A stretch of 64,000 nt of DNA. Source: Lachnospiraceae bacterium MC2017. GTDB taxonomy: Bacteria > Bacillota > Clostridia > Lachnospirales > Lachnospiraceae. Each line of letters opens with the position of its first letter. The stretch's first letter is position 1. The DNA lies in assembly GCA_000701625.1 (NCBI GenBank), contig JNJK01000027.1:1-64000 (forward strand), given 5' to 3'. Under the pieces are notes generated by a model. The model had not been told where the DNA came from and searched no databases. It was given only the letters and a program-made list of their open reading frames with translations. Shown here one piece after another: positions 24,659-31,723 of this stretch. The translations under genes and the position numbers were made by a program.

Positions 24659-24691
24659 AGTCGCAGAAGATGTTCTTCTGCGACTTTTTTA
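24659..24691 (+). terminator. Terminator hairpin and right inverted repeat (IR-R)
   Basis: A perfect 11-bp stem (AGTCGCAGAAG / CTTCTGCGACT) with loop ATGTT is followed by six Ts, a textbook intrinsic terminator on the plus strand. The 23-bp core is the inverted match of IR-L at 23437-23459. The loop base order (ATGTT here, AACAT at IR-L on the same strand) fixes the two as inverted rather than direct repeats. Confidence 0.8.
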
Positions 24692-24703
24692 TTTTAAAGT
24701 TAA

Positions 24704-24883
24704 ACGACAGGGATAAAAGGACTCCTGATCGTTTTATGGCTTGCGCGCTTTCCGTTGCTGGTCATCGGTACTGCTGTCCTCCACAAAGAAAGAGTAGACA
24801 CCATAGACGGTAAGACTATTTATTACGATATGAACGGAACACAGATCGAGCATCTGACCGACCTGTATGAATTTAATCAATAA
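24704..24883 (+). pseudogene. C-terminal fragment of a membrane-associated protein
   Basis: From 24704 the plus strand is open and coding-like: a hydrophobic helix (LLIVLWLARFPLLVIGTAVL), then ERVDTIDGKTIYYDMNGTQ and a stop at 24881-24883. There is no start codon with a ribosome-binding site; the frame is blocked by a stop at 24701, 16 nt right of IR-R. It overlaps the convergent gene's end by 11 bp. It appears to be the 3' end of a gene whose front was lost where the recombinase segment now begins. Confidence 0.55.
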
Positions 24884-25862
24884 TATCATTCTGAAATCTC
24901 GACAGATGCTCATAGGGCAGGATGAGCCTGCCTCTGTAAAGTCCGCAGCCATCATTTACAAGCTGGTTATTAACTGCTCCAAACATATTTACATCCAGCT
25001 TTGCGAGGTCAAGATTTTGCAGCAGTATCCCTCTGTCATAGGCTTCGTCGAAATAGACACACTCTCCCACCGGTATCTTATCCCTGCGTGCTCTCTCCTT
25101 CTCCTGACGCTTCTCATAGTCAAGGTGATGTGCCGGTCCGATCTCCGAATAATCGTCCATCTCTTTTGTACGCATCTGAACTTCGAAATACGACCTGGAC
25201 AGGTTATCATATAAAGTGATATGAAGCGAACGATATCCAAATGCAGCGGGGTGCATGATATAGTCTCTAAAATAAGGTCGTAACGCCTCATCTATATCAT
25301 CCGACGGATAGCAGTCAGGGAGTACTGATACCTCTGCACTGAACCCTCTTTGTTCCAAAAAACCGGGCAGTGAATTTGCTATCTCATACAAATATTTCAA
25401 CTCTGTCTTTTCACGATCTTCACCCGGTTTCAGATGGCATGCCGGCATGGAGATAACGATACGGTACGCGATAAGATCACGGATATATCCCATCATTTGC
25501 TTTAATAAAGCCTCACTCAGAAACTTATTATTTTCGTTATAATAATTGTAAACATGTTCTACAATATTTCCGTTAAATTTCTGCTCAGCTCTTATCAAAG
25601 ACTTTATCCGCCCTTTAAATGTAAAAGCCAGATACGGATACTTCCCTGACATATATTTATAAAACTCTCTAAGACGCTGCGACTGTGACGTCAGGAAATC
25701 ATTATGCTCCAGTAGTTCCATGAGCTGGAGCAAAAAATTGCAATGTACTATATCAATTTCATTTTGAGTCCTGCCTGCACTCTCCATGAGATCATCATGG
25801 TATCTATGCAGTATTTTTAACACTGTGTCTCCGGAATACAGATAATCATTTAACGCTATCAT
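24873..25862 (-). CDS. RelA/SpoT-domain (p)ppGpp synthetase
   Basis: The 329-residue protein contains a RelA/SpoT nucleotidyltransferase domain at about 85-255. Visible signatures are FKGRIKSLIRAEQKF, the metal-binding DLIAYRIV and GYRSLHITLYDN...YFEVQMRTKEMDDYSE, followed by AHHLDYEKR. It has no HD hydrolase or ACT/TGS regulatory domains, so it is a small or stand-alone alarmone synthetase making (p)ppGpp from ATP and GTP/GDP. It is longer than RelP/RelQ (about 210-260), with an extra N-terminal helical region. The start follows GGAGGGAG. It is monocistronic, downstream of a terminator. Confidence 0.85.
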   Translation of the reverse strand: MIALNDYLYSGDTVLKILHRYHDDLMESAGRTQNEIDIVHCNFLLQLMELLEHNDFLTSQSQRLREFYKYMSGKYPYLAFTFKGRIKSLIRAEQKFNGNIVEHVYNYYNENNKFLSEALLKQMMGYIRDLIAYRIVISMPACHLKPGEDREKTELKYLYEIANSLPGFLEQRGFSAEVSVLPDCYPSDDIDEALRPYFRDYIMHPAAFGYRSLHITLYDNLSRSYFEVQMRTKEMDDYSEIGPAHHLDYEKRQEKERARRDKIPVGECVYFDEAYDRGILLQNLDLAKLDVNMFGAVNNQLVNDGCGLYRGRLILPYEHLSRFQNDIID

Positions 25863-25896
25863 CTACTCCCTCCATTTCTAATATCTAAAACCACGC

Positions 25897-25942
25897 AAAA
25901 AGGCAAAGAACGCACGCATTGAAACGGCGTCTTTGCCTTTTT
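25897..25942 (-). terminator. Terminator of the isochorismatase gene
   Basis: AAAAAGGCAAAGA pairs perfectly with TCTTTGCCTTTTT across a 20-nt loop; T-run on the minus strand. Confidence 0.85.
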
Positions 25943-25946
25943 ACCC

Positions 25947-26474
25947 TTACCTGCTTTCCATCAGTGCTATAGTCTCTTCCACTGAGATACACTGTGCGAA
26001 GCGCTCCGGCCATATCAGGGCATTATAGTATTTATAGGTTCTTTCACGATTCATATAGTCATTATCAAAAGTGGAATTTGTCAGCTCCGGGATAATGACT
26101 TTATACCCTCTCTCAAATGCAGATTTCACGGAAGCATCGATGCAGTAATTTGTCATGAGACCTACGATGACCAGTGTTCCCTCTTCCTTTTCTTTCAAAT
26201 ATTCCGTAAGTTCTCTGTTTCCAAAACAACTATTGATGTTTTTCACAAAGACCCTTTCATCCGGATGAGGTGCTACTCTGTCATCTATTTCAAATGCCTC
26301 ATCTCCATCAGAAAAGCCGCTCCCCGGTCCATCATCATGCTTTACATGTATGACTTCAACGTTATTTGTCCTCGCAGAGCTTATTATCCGCGTCACATTC
26401 CTGATAAATGATTCGTAAGCATATAACCTGTTATCCGTTATCCCCTTCTGGATATCAATAGAAAGAACGATCAT
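25947..26474 (-). CDS. Isochorismatase-family cysteine hydrolase
   Basis: The 175-residue protein has the catalytic triad of the family: Asp in LSIDIQKG, Lys in HVKHDDG and Cys in GLMTNYCIDASVKSAFERGY. A cis-peptide-type GLMTNYC turn is also present. Such enzymes hydrolyse isochorismate, nicotinamide, ureidoacrylate or related amides; the sequence alone does not select one. The start at 26474 lies 7 nt after AAGGGGGA; a 9-residue longer frame lacks a site. It is a single gene. Confidence 0.85.
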   Translation of the reverse strand: MIVLSIDIQKGITDNRLYAYESFIRNVTRIISSARTNNVEVIHVKHDDGPGSGFSDGDEAFEIDDRVAPHPDERVFVKNINSCFGNRELTEYLKEKEEGTLVIVGLMTNYCIDASVKSAFERGYKVIIPELTNSTFDNDYMNRERTYKYYNALIWPERFAQCISVEETIALMESR

Positions 26475-26523
26475 CCCTTCATCCCCCTTGTTAAAGATCA
26501 TCGGTCGTAACTATCCATGATTC

Positions 26524-26553
26524 ATTACTGTTCATTCGCTTACAGCTCGCGTC
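26524..26553. repeat. Short dispersed repeat, copy 1
   Basis: A ~29-bp stretch containing TTACTGTTCATTCGCTTACA and CAGCTCGC recurs at 43981-44010 with about three mismatches. Both copies are intergenic and in the same orientation. Confidence 0.6.
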
Positions 26554-26559
26554 TAAAGT

Positions 26560-27255
26560 TTACATATACCTTGTAGCTTCATATGTATTTTCAATAACAG
26601 AAACTCCGCTCTTTGTGAGTTTATCAGTTATCGCTTTTTCGTAATCTGCCCATACTCCAAGATTAGAAATACTGCTATCAAATGCTGCTTTCCCTATAGT
26701 TCCAATAGTTTTACAGCTAAACTCCAGATTATTAAAGCCCGTAAATACTCCGGCTCCGATAGAAACATTCTCTGCTGCTATTTTTAATGTAAGATCATTA
26801 TTTTGCTTACTTCGGCAGTCAGCAAAAGCGTTTTCACTTATACAGGTATTTGTCTTAAAGATACTGACATTATTAAGTGACTTACATCCCCTAAATGCAT
26901 TCCGGCCAATAGAAAACACTCTGCCGTCATACTTATTACCTATAGTACCGATATATACACCGGTGAGACTCTGATTCCACTGAAATGCTGCTTCTCTTAT
27001 ACCTGTAACAGGAAGTATCTTTCCATTTTTCGATACATCAAAGCTGCTTATGACCAGGCTTTCTTTACATCTTGCCGCATCCGAAAAACCGATCACTTCC
27101 AGTGTACTCTGCTTCGTTACCTCGTATTTTAAGTCCCCATCATCAAAAACCGCTCCTTCTGAAAGAGACTCTCTGTCACTCTTTGCATACCCCTCTGTAT
27201 GCATTACCGCGAACGCAGTAAATACGATGAATAAACCTGCTAGTATTTTCTTCAT
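26560..27255 (-). CDS. Secreted leucine-rich repeat (BspA-like) protein
   Basis: This 231-residue protein has a signal peptide (MKKILAGLFIVFTAFAVMHT, cleavage near GYA-KS). It contains BspA-type LRR_5 units: IREAAFQWNQSLTGVYIG, IGRNAFRGCKSLNNVSI, ISENAFADC and IGAGVFTGFNNLEF. These repeats form curved beta structures used for binding host or plant surfaces. The start at 27255 follows GGAGGGATT. It has no cell-wall anchor and is much shorter than classic BspA proteins. It is probably a single gene. Confidence 0.75.
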   Translation of the reverse strand: MKKILAGLFIVFTAFAVMHTEGYAKSDRESLSEGAVFDDGDLKYEVTKQSTLEVIGFSDAARCKESLVISSFDVSKNGKILPVTGIREAAFQWNQSLTGVYIGTIGNKYDGRVFSIGRNAFRGCKSLNNVSIFKTNTCISENAFADCRSKQNNDLTLKIAAENVSIGAGVFTGFNNLEFSCKTIGTIGKAAFDSSISNLGVWADYEKAITDKLTKSGVSVIENTYEATRYM

Positions 27256-27397
27256 AATCCCTCCACTATATTGTCTAACTAACATGTCTGTATGCATTAT
27301 AAAACACATTCGGGATTTTGCGAAGAAAAATTGTCCAAATTTCTGCACATTATTTTCTTAAGACAGGTTATTTTTTTCTGAAAAGCCTTATACAAAC

Positions 27398-28045
27398 TTA
27401 CTTTTCACCCTCCCACTCAAGCATAAATTCGTCCAGATATTCTCTCATGATCTTTTCACGGTGCTCTGCAAGTTTTTTTGCTGCCTCCGTATTCATCATA
27501 TCCTTGAGTTTGAAGAGTTTCTCATAGAAATGGTTTACCGTTGTCGACATGTGCCTCCTGTATTCTGCAGCGTTCATGTCCATCAACGGTTTCTGATCCG
27601 GATCAAACAATGGTCTTCTGCGGCTGCCTCCATAAGTAAATGCTCTCGCGATGCCTATAGCACCTATTGCATCAAGTCGATCCGCATCCTGCACACACTT
27701 ACCCTCTATTGTCGCAGGTACTACAGAATCAAGTCCTCTAAAAGAATTTTCATCTATTATCTCACAGACCTTATCAATTACATCCTTATCAACATCATGC
27801 TCCGACATAAATACCATTGCATTCAGCTTTCCCGATGCAGTGAGCGGTGAAATCTTTATATCATCTATATCATGCAAAAGTGCTGACAGCTTAACTATAA
27901 AAAGATCTGCCTTTTCTATCTCCGCAAGTTTCACAGCCATACGATAAACACGCATCGTATGCCAGTAGTCATGACCGCTGTATTCATCCACAAAAAAGTC
28001 CTTTATATAATCAATCGCATCCTCGATGATCTTCTCTTCCATCAT
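27398..28045 (-). CDS. HD-domain phosphohydrolase
   Basis: The 215-residue protein carries the HD metal site: HDYWHTMRV, then LLHDIDDIK, and a later Asp in CVQDADRLDAIGAIGIARAF. The family removes phosphates from nucleotides or similar metabolites; the YpgQ/YedJ-like subgroup (this length, this DADRLDAIGA signature) hydrolyses (d)NTPs. It is soluble and starts after GGGGAGAGAG. No operon partners. Confidence 0.85.
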   Translation of the reverse strand: MMEEKIIEDAIDYIKDFFVDEYSGHDYWHTMRVYRMAVKLAEIEKADLFIVKLSALLHDIDDIKISPLTASGKLNAMVFMSEHDVDKDVIDKVCEIIDENSFRGLDSVVPATIEGKCVQDADRLDAIGAIGIARAFTYGGSRRRPLFDPDQKPLMDMNAAEYRRHMSTTVNHFYEKLFKLKDMMNTEAAKKLAEHREKIMREYLDEFMLEWEGEK

Positions 28046-28137
28046 AATAATCTCTCTCCCCCTGATTGATTTTTTATGTCTATTATAAGTCGATGCGAAA
28101 AAATTTGCGAATTTTTTATTAATGATAGAGCAAAAAA

Positions 28138-28169
28138 GAGGTACGTTGTCGTTTTTGACAACGTACCTC
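28138..28169 (-). terminator. Strong terminator after the secreted Ala/Thr-rich protein gene
   Basis: Perfect arms of GAGGTACGTTGT/ACAACGTACCTC flank a short loop, and the minus-strand transcript continues with six Ts. Confidence 0.9.
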
Positions 28170-28193
28170 CATCTGTTTCATAGCTATTTATTC

Positions 28194-28898
28194 TTACCAG
28201 CCCTGTGTACCGTACTCAGAATAATGGTGCATGAATGAGCCCCAGTTTGCCTGGATAGTAGCATCATCAAGTCCCTTTGTATTCTTAAGGTAATTGTATG
28301 CTGTTGCTGCGCCAGCTGCATCTACGCCCTCAAGACCAACAACCCAGCTCGGTACGCCTGCTGCAACTGTTGTAACTGCAGTTGTAACCGGTGCTGTGAT
28401 AGCAGGACCTGTTGTTGCTGTGGGTGTCTCTGTATTCTGCTGTGTAAGTGCAGTCTGAGCTGCCTGCTGTGCACTTGCAGCCTGAGCCGCGATAAGCTGC
28501 AGTAACTGCTGTGTTGCAGCATCTGAAGATGTTGCTGCTGTTGTCGTTGCGTTAGGATCTGCAACAGTTGTAGCTGTAACAGCCGGTGTAGGAAGAGATG
28601 CCTTTGTAGCAGCGATCACTGTATCACCAACTGCTGTAGGTACATAAACTGCATTAAATACAGTATTTACCTGAAGGTTTTTAAGAGACTTATCATATCC
28701 GCAGAATGTATAGCCTGCGATTTCCGGAACTGCCGGAGCTGTTACATTAGAACCCTGCTCAACTGTCTTTGCCTCGGATGTCCCTGCATGGATAAATGCT
28801 GCTACAACCTGATTTGCAGCCATGGTCGGAACTGTCATTGTCATTACCATTGTTGCTGCTGCGATTCCGGCAACAGCCTTCTTAATTGCTTTCTTCAA
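28194..28898 (-). CDS. Secreted Ala/Thr/Gln-rich protein with InlB-type repeat
   Basis: The 234-residue protein starts with a signal peptide (KKAVAGIAAATMVMTMTVPT, cleaving near TMA-AN). Residues about 33-90 resemble one Listeria-Bacteroides (InlB B / flg_new) repeat (IAGYTFCGYDKSLKN...NTVFNAVYVP). A low-complexity Ala/Thr/Gln segment follows, then a C-terminal ~60-residue domain with VDAAGAATAYNYLKNTKG and SFMHHYSEYGTQGW. Translation apparently starts at TTG, 9 nt after AAGGAG. It is a surface or secreted protein of unknown function. Confidence 0.7.
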   Translation of the reverse strand: MKKAIKKAVAGIAAATMVMTMTVPTMAANQVVAAFIHAGTSEAKTVEQGSNVTAPAVPEIAGYTFCGYDKSLKNLQVNTVFNAVYVPTAVGDTVIAATKASLPTPAVTATTVADPNATTTAATSSDAATQQLLQLIAAQAASAQQAAQTALTQQNTETPTATTGPAITAPVTTAVTTVAAGVPSWVVGLEGVDAAGAATAYNYLKNTKGLDDATIQANWGSFMHHYSEYGTQGW

Positions 28899-28991
28899 TT
28901 TCCTTTTCTCCTTCGTAACCGTCAGTTTTTTACTGACTAAATTTTGCGCCCTTCATGACGCCCCTTTTGTTTGTCATACAAAACAATAATT

Positions 28992-29020
28992 ATTATAATT
29001 TACGTTCCCAACTAAAACAA
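28992..29020 (-). promoter_or_regulatory. Sigma-A promoter of the secreted protein gene
   Basis: TTGTTT, a 17-nt spacer and a perfect TATAAT lie about 95 bp before the TTG start, so the leader is about 85-90 nt. Confidence 0.65.
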
Positions 29021-29162
29021 GTGAACAAACTGTGACTATCCACTCACGTTTCAGTCTTAAAATTTGATAAACCAGCCATACATCCTATAGACACAACATT
29101 TTTCTGTACATATTAAACTGATTCATATCCCCAAATTAAAGAAATCTTAAGAATAGTCAAGA

Positions 29163-30821
29163 CTATTCCGAAGCTATGATACGCTTCTGCACTTCATGAT
29201 CCAGGCGATCAACATATGCCTCGACATCAACATTTTCATTATACTCTGCCATATACTGTTCCCACTTATCCTCAAATTCTCCCTCCGGTGACATTATGAT
29301 AAGAGGCAGTGACTTTCGTTTTATCTTTTCCATCTGATCCTTGGCTCTGCCGTAATCTGTATCGCTCTCCCAGTCGGATGTCACAGAATAAAGCGGATAC
29401 CAGGGTTTGCCCTCTGTTTCTTCTCCAAGAAAGTCATTCCAGGTTTTATTTCCATACGCATCCATTATCTTTTTGTCATAATCCGTCAGATCATTGTAAA
29501 ATTCTCCCGGCTGTTCGCTTGGTTTCACTGTGTTTATATTGTCTTCAAGCATTCCTTCATATCCCGGAAACTGTGAATAAGGGCAGCTGTTTTTTTCCAA
29601 AAATTCACCATTAGCCCAGTTTGCCTTCTGTACCGGATCTCTGTAAAAAACACCTTCATCATTTACATTGTAGTCCGTTCCTTCTTCTCCCCAGTTTCTG
29701 AGTATCATAACTTCCGGCGAAAGCAGTCCTTCAAGAAATGCCAGAGCACCTTCCACATCTTTACAGCTTACCGAAATACCAATTCCGGATGCAGTATTCA
29801 GATTTGATTCCGTACAGAGATATTCTCCCTTTATGCTTCTATTCGCTGTTATTGGAAGCGGTACATAATCACACTCATCCATGCCATGTCCATGAAGTGC
29901 TCCTACTGCATCTAGGATATCCCAGTACTGATCTACCATTCCGAGCACTCTTCCGGTCGACAGACGCTGTATATACTGTGTGTAAGAAAGCGTAAAAGCT
30001 TCTTTATCTATAAGTCCTTTATTATAAATCTCGTTCAATTTTTTGTAATACTGCTTTGCTTCCGGCAAAGTATCATAAACTCCTGTTTTTCCGGTCTCAG
30101 GATCAACTATAGCGCAGCCGTTATTTGGATAACCTGCAAGAAACATCGGCGGATTTTCCAGGCAAAAATATCTCCAGTCATCACATAGGATTTCAAACCC
30201 TATGGTTGGTTCACCGTTTGTCATCGGTTCTGCTTTCTGATACTTTTCTATCAGATCAAAGTACTCATCCAGTGTTTTTATCTCCGGATAACCGGCCCAC
30301 ACAAGCACCCGTTTCTGGATCCAAAAAGCCTCTCCTGATGGTTTTGTACTGGTCGAATGTCCCCTTATCACCCCAAATGGAGGTATAAAATAAATATGTC
30401 CGTCCTCTTTCCGAAGTGAATCCCACTGCGCATCAGAAAGATAATTTTTAAGATTTGGATAGTCGTCAAGGTACTCATCCAAGGGTACCAGCGCATTGGC
30501 TTTTATCAAAAGATCTGTAGCTCCGCTCCCATCAATAAAATCAGGGTACTTGTCTCCGGCTATCATACTTTTTATCTTTTCTTCAGGTGTCTGCCCGGCG
30601 AGTCTTTCCACATCCACGACAGCTCCGGTGAGTTCTGCTATCTTTCGCCTTATCCTGCTGTCTCTGTTTTCTGAAGGTCCCGTAACCGCCACAAATGCAG
30701 TGAAATACTTTGTATCATTTGTTCCGCCTTTATTTACGATCTTACCTGCTGCAATTGCCAGTACCGAGGCTCCTATGACCACCGATAAGATCGTGACAGC
30801 GATCTTTCTCTTACTCATCAT
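29163..30821 (-). CDS. Extracellular solute-binding protein, membrane-anchored, no lipobox
   Basis: This 552-residue family-1 solute-binding protein has the LplA/YtcQ-like pattern (SMIAGDKYPDFIDGSG, LVPLDEYLDDYPNLKNYL, GHIYFIPPFG). Its N-terminus is a hydrophobic helix, IAVTILSVVIGASVLAIAAG, without the Cys of a lipobox, so it is probably tethered by an uncleaved signal anchor. The start overlaps the stop of the response regulator gene (ATGATGA), so the two are translationally coupled. No permease or ATPase genes follow. This suggests a sensory role with the neighbouring YesM kinase rather than transport, or use of transporter parts encoded elsewhere. Confidence 0.8.
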   Translation of the reverse strand: MMSKRKIAVTILSVVIGASVLAIAAGKIVNKGGTNDTKYFTAFVAVTGPSENRDSRIRRKIAELTGAVVDVERLAGQTPEEKIKSMIAGDKYPDFIDGSGATDLLIKANALVPLDEYLDDYPNLKNYLSDAQWDSLRKEDGHIYFIPPFGVIRGHSTSTKPSGEAFWIQKRVLVWAGYPEIKTLDEYFDLIEKYQKAEPMTNGEPTIGFEILCDDWRYFCLENPPMFLAGYPNNGCAIVDPETGKTGVYDTLPEAKQYYKKLNEIYNKGLIDKEAFTLSYTQYIQRLSTGRVLGMVDQYWDILDAVGALHGHGMDECDYVPLPITANRSIKGEYLCTESNLNTASGIGISVSCKDVEGALAFLEGLLSPEVMILRNWGEEGTDYNVNDEGVFYRDPVQKANWANGEFLEKNSCPYSQFPGYEGMLEDNINTVKPSEQPGEFYNDLTDYDKKIMDAYGNKTWNDFLGEETEGKPWYPLYSVTSDWESDTDYGRAKDQMEKIKRKSLPLIIMSPEGEFEDKWEQYMAEYNENVDVEAYVDRLDHEVQKRIIASE

Positions 30822-31723
30822 AAATCTTCATTTCTAACCTTATTCTTTATTCTGTATTGATTTGGAGTTATTCCCTTAATCTGCACAAACCTGCTGATAA
30901 AAGCATCTACATTTGCAAATCCTAGTTCCTCGGCTATCTGATACACTCTTTTATTTGTATTTAAGAGATAATTTTCCGCATCATTTATCCTCAGGCTGTA
31001 TATATAATCCTTAAAAAGCATGTTATGACGTCTCTTAAACAATTGTCCGAGGTAAACATTATTAACGTGGAATCTTTCGCTTATCTGTTTCAAACTGATA
31101 TTTTCTTTGTAATGCTGCTTTATATACTCATCAACTTCATAACCGATCTCTCTCTTTTCCTGCTTACGTATATCATCATTTCTCTTAACTTCAGCGATCA
31201 GCGTATTAATATCCTTCTGCTTTTCAAGGACCTGTGACACAACTCCGCTCTCGGATATTTCTTCGTTTTCCTTTTCTTCCAAAAGCTCCATTAAGAGCTT
31301 TTTCTGCTCTTTATATACCTGACTTATCCTGTCCGCATAGTTTTTTTCTGCTTTGGCAAGGATTTCCTTTAATTCTTCTGTTTGTATCGGTTTCAATAGA
31401 TAATCTTTTATGCCGTAACTCATCGCCCGACGAGCTAGCTCAAAGTCTGCAAAACCGGTAAGTATCACTATATGTGCATCTGACAGACCATATTTTTTTA
31501 TCCGCTCGATCATATCGAGTCCTGACATTCCCGGCATTTTTATATCTGCAAATATCAGATCTACTTTTTCACGCTTTAATACATCCAATGCCTCTATACC
31601 GTTTCCGGCTTCGGCTACGACCTTGCAGTCACTTCCGGACAACTCTATCAGCTGCTCCAGACCCTTTCTTATAAATGGCTCATCATCAACGATCATTACT
31701 CTCATCTTCATGATTCTATTCAC
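30818..31723 (-). CDS. YesN-type response regulator (REC + AraC HTH)
   Basis: The 301-residue protein has a receiver domain (VMIVDDEPFIRKGLEQLI; phosphoacceptor Asp in FADIKMPGMSG; Lys in YLLKPI) and a C-terminal AraC-type double helix-turn-helix (ISLKQISERFHVNNVYLGQL, then VYQIAEELGFANVDAFISRF). It would be phosphorylated by the YesM-like kinase just upstream and activate sugar-degradation genes. A GTG at 31723 gives an 8-nt overlap with the kinase gene; an ATG at 31711 is an alternative start with no clear ribosome-binding site either. Confidence 0.9.
   Translation of the reverse strand: MNRIMKMRVMIVDDEPFIRKGLEQLIELSGSDCKVVAEAGNGIEALDVLKREKVDLIFADIKMPGMSGLDMIERIKKYGLSDAHIVILTGFADFELARRAMSYGIKDYLLKPIQTEELKEILAKAEKNYADRISQVYKEQKKLLMELLEEKENEEISESGVVSQVLEKQKDINTLIAEVKRNDDIRKQEKREIGYEVDEYIKQHYKENISLKQISERFHVNNVYLGQLFKRRHNMLFKDYIYSLRINDAENYLLNTNKRVYQIAEELGFANVDAFISRFVQIKGITPNQYRIKNKVRNEDL

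Noticed and set aside
23468-24883. Prophage or integrative element bounded by a tRNA attachment site
   Set aside because: No tRNA gene, excisionase, replication or phage structural genes are near the recombinase.
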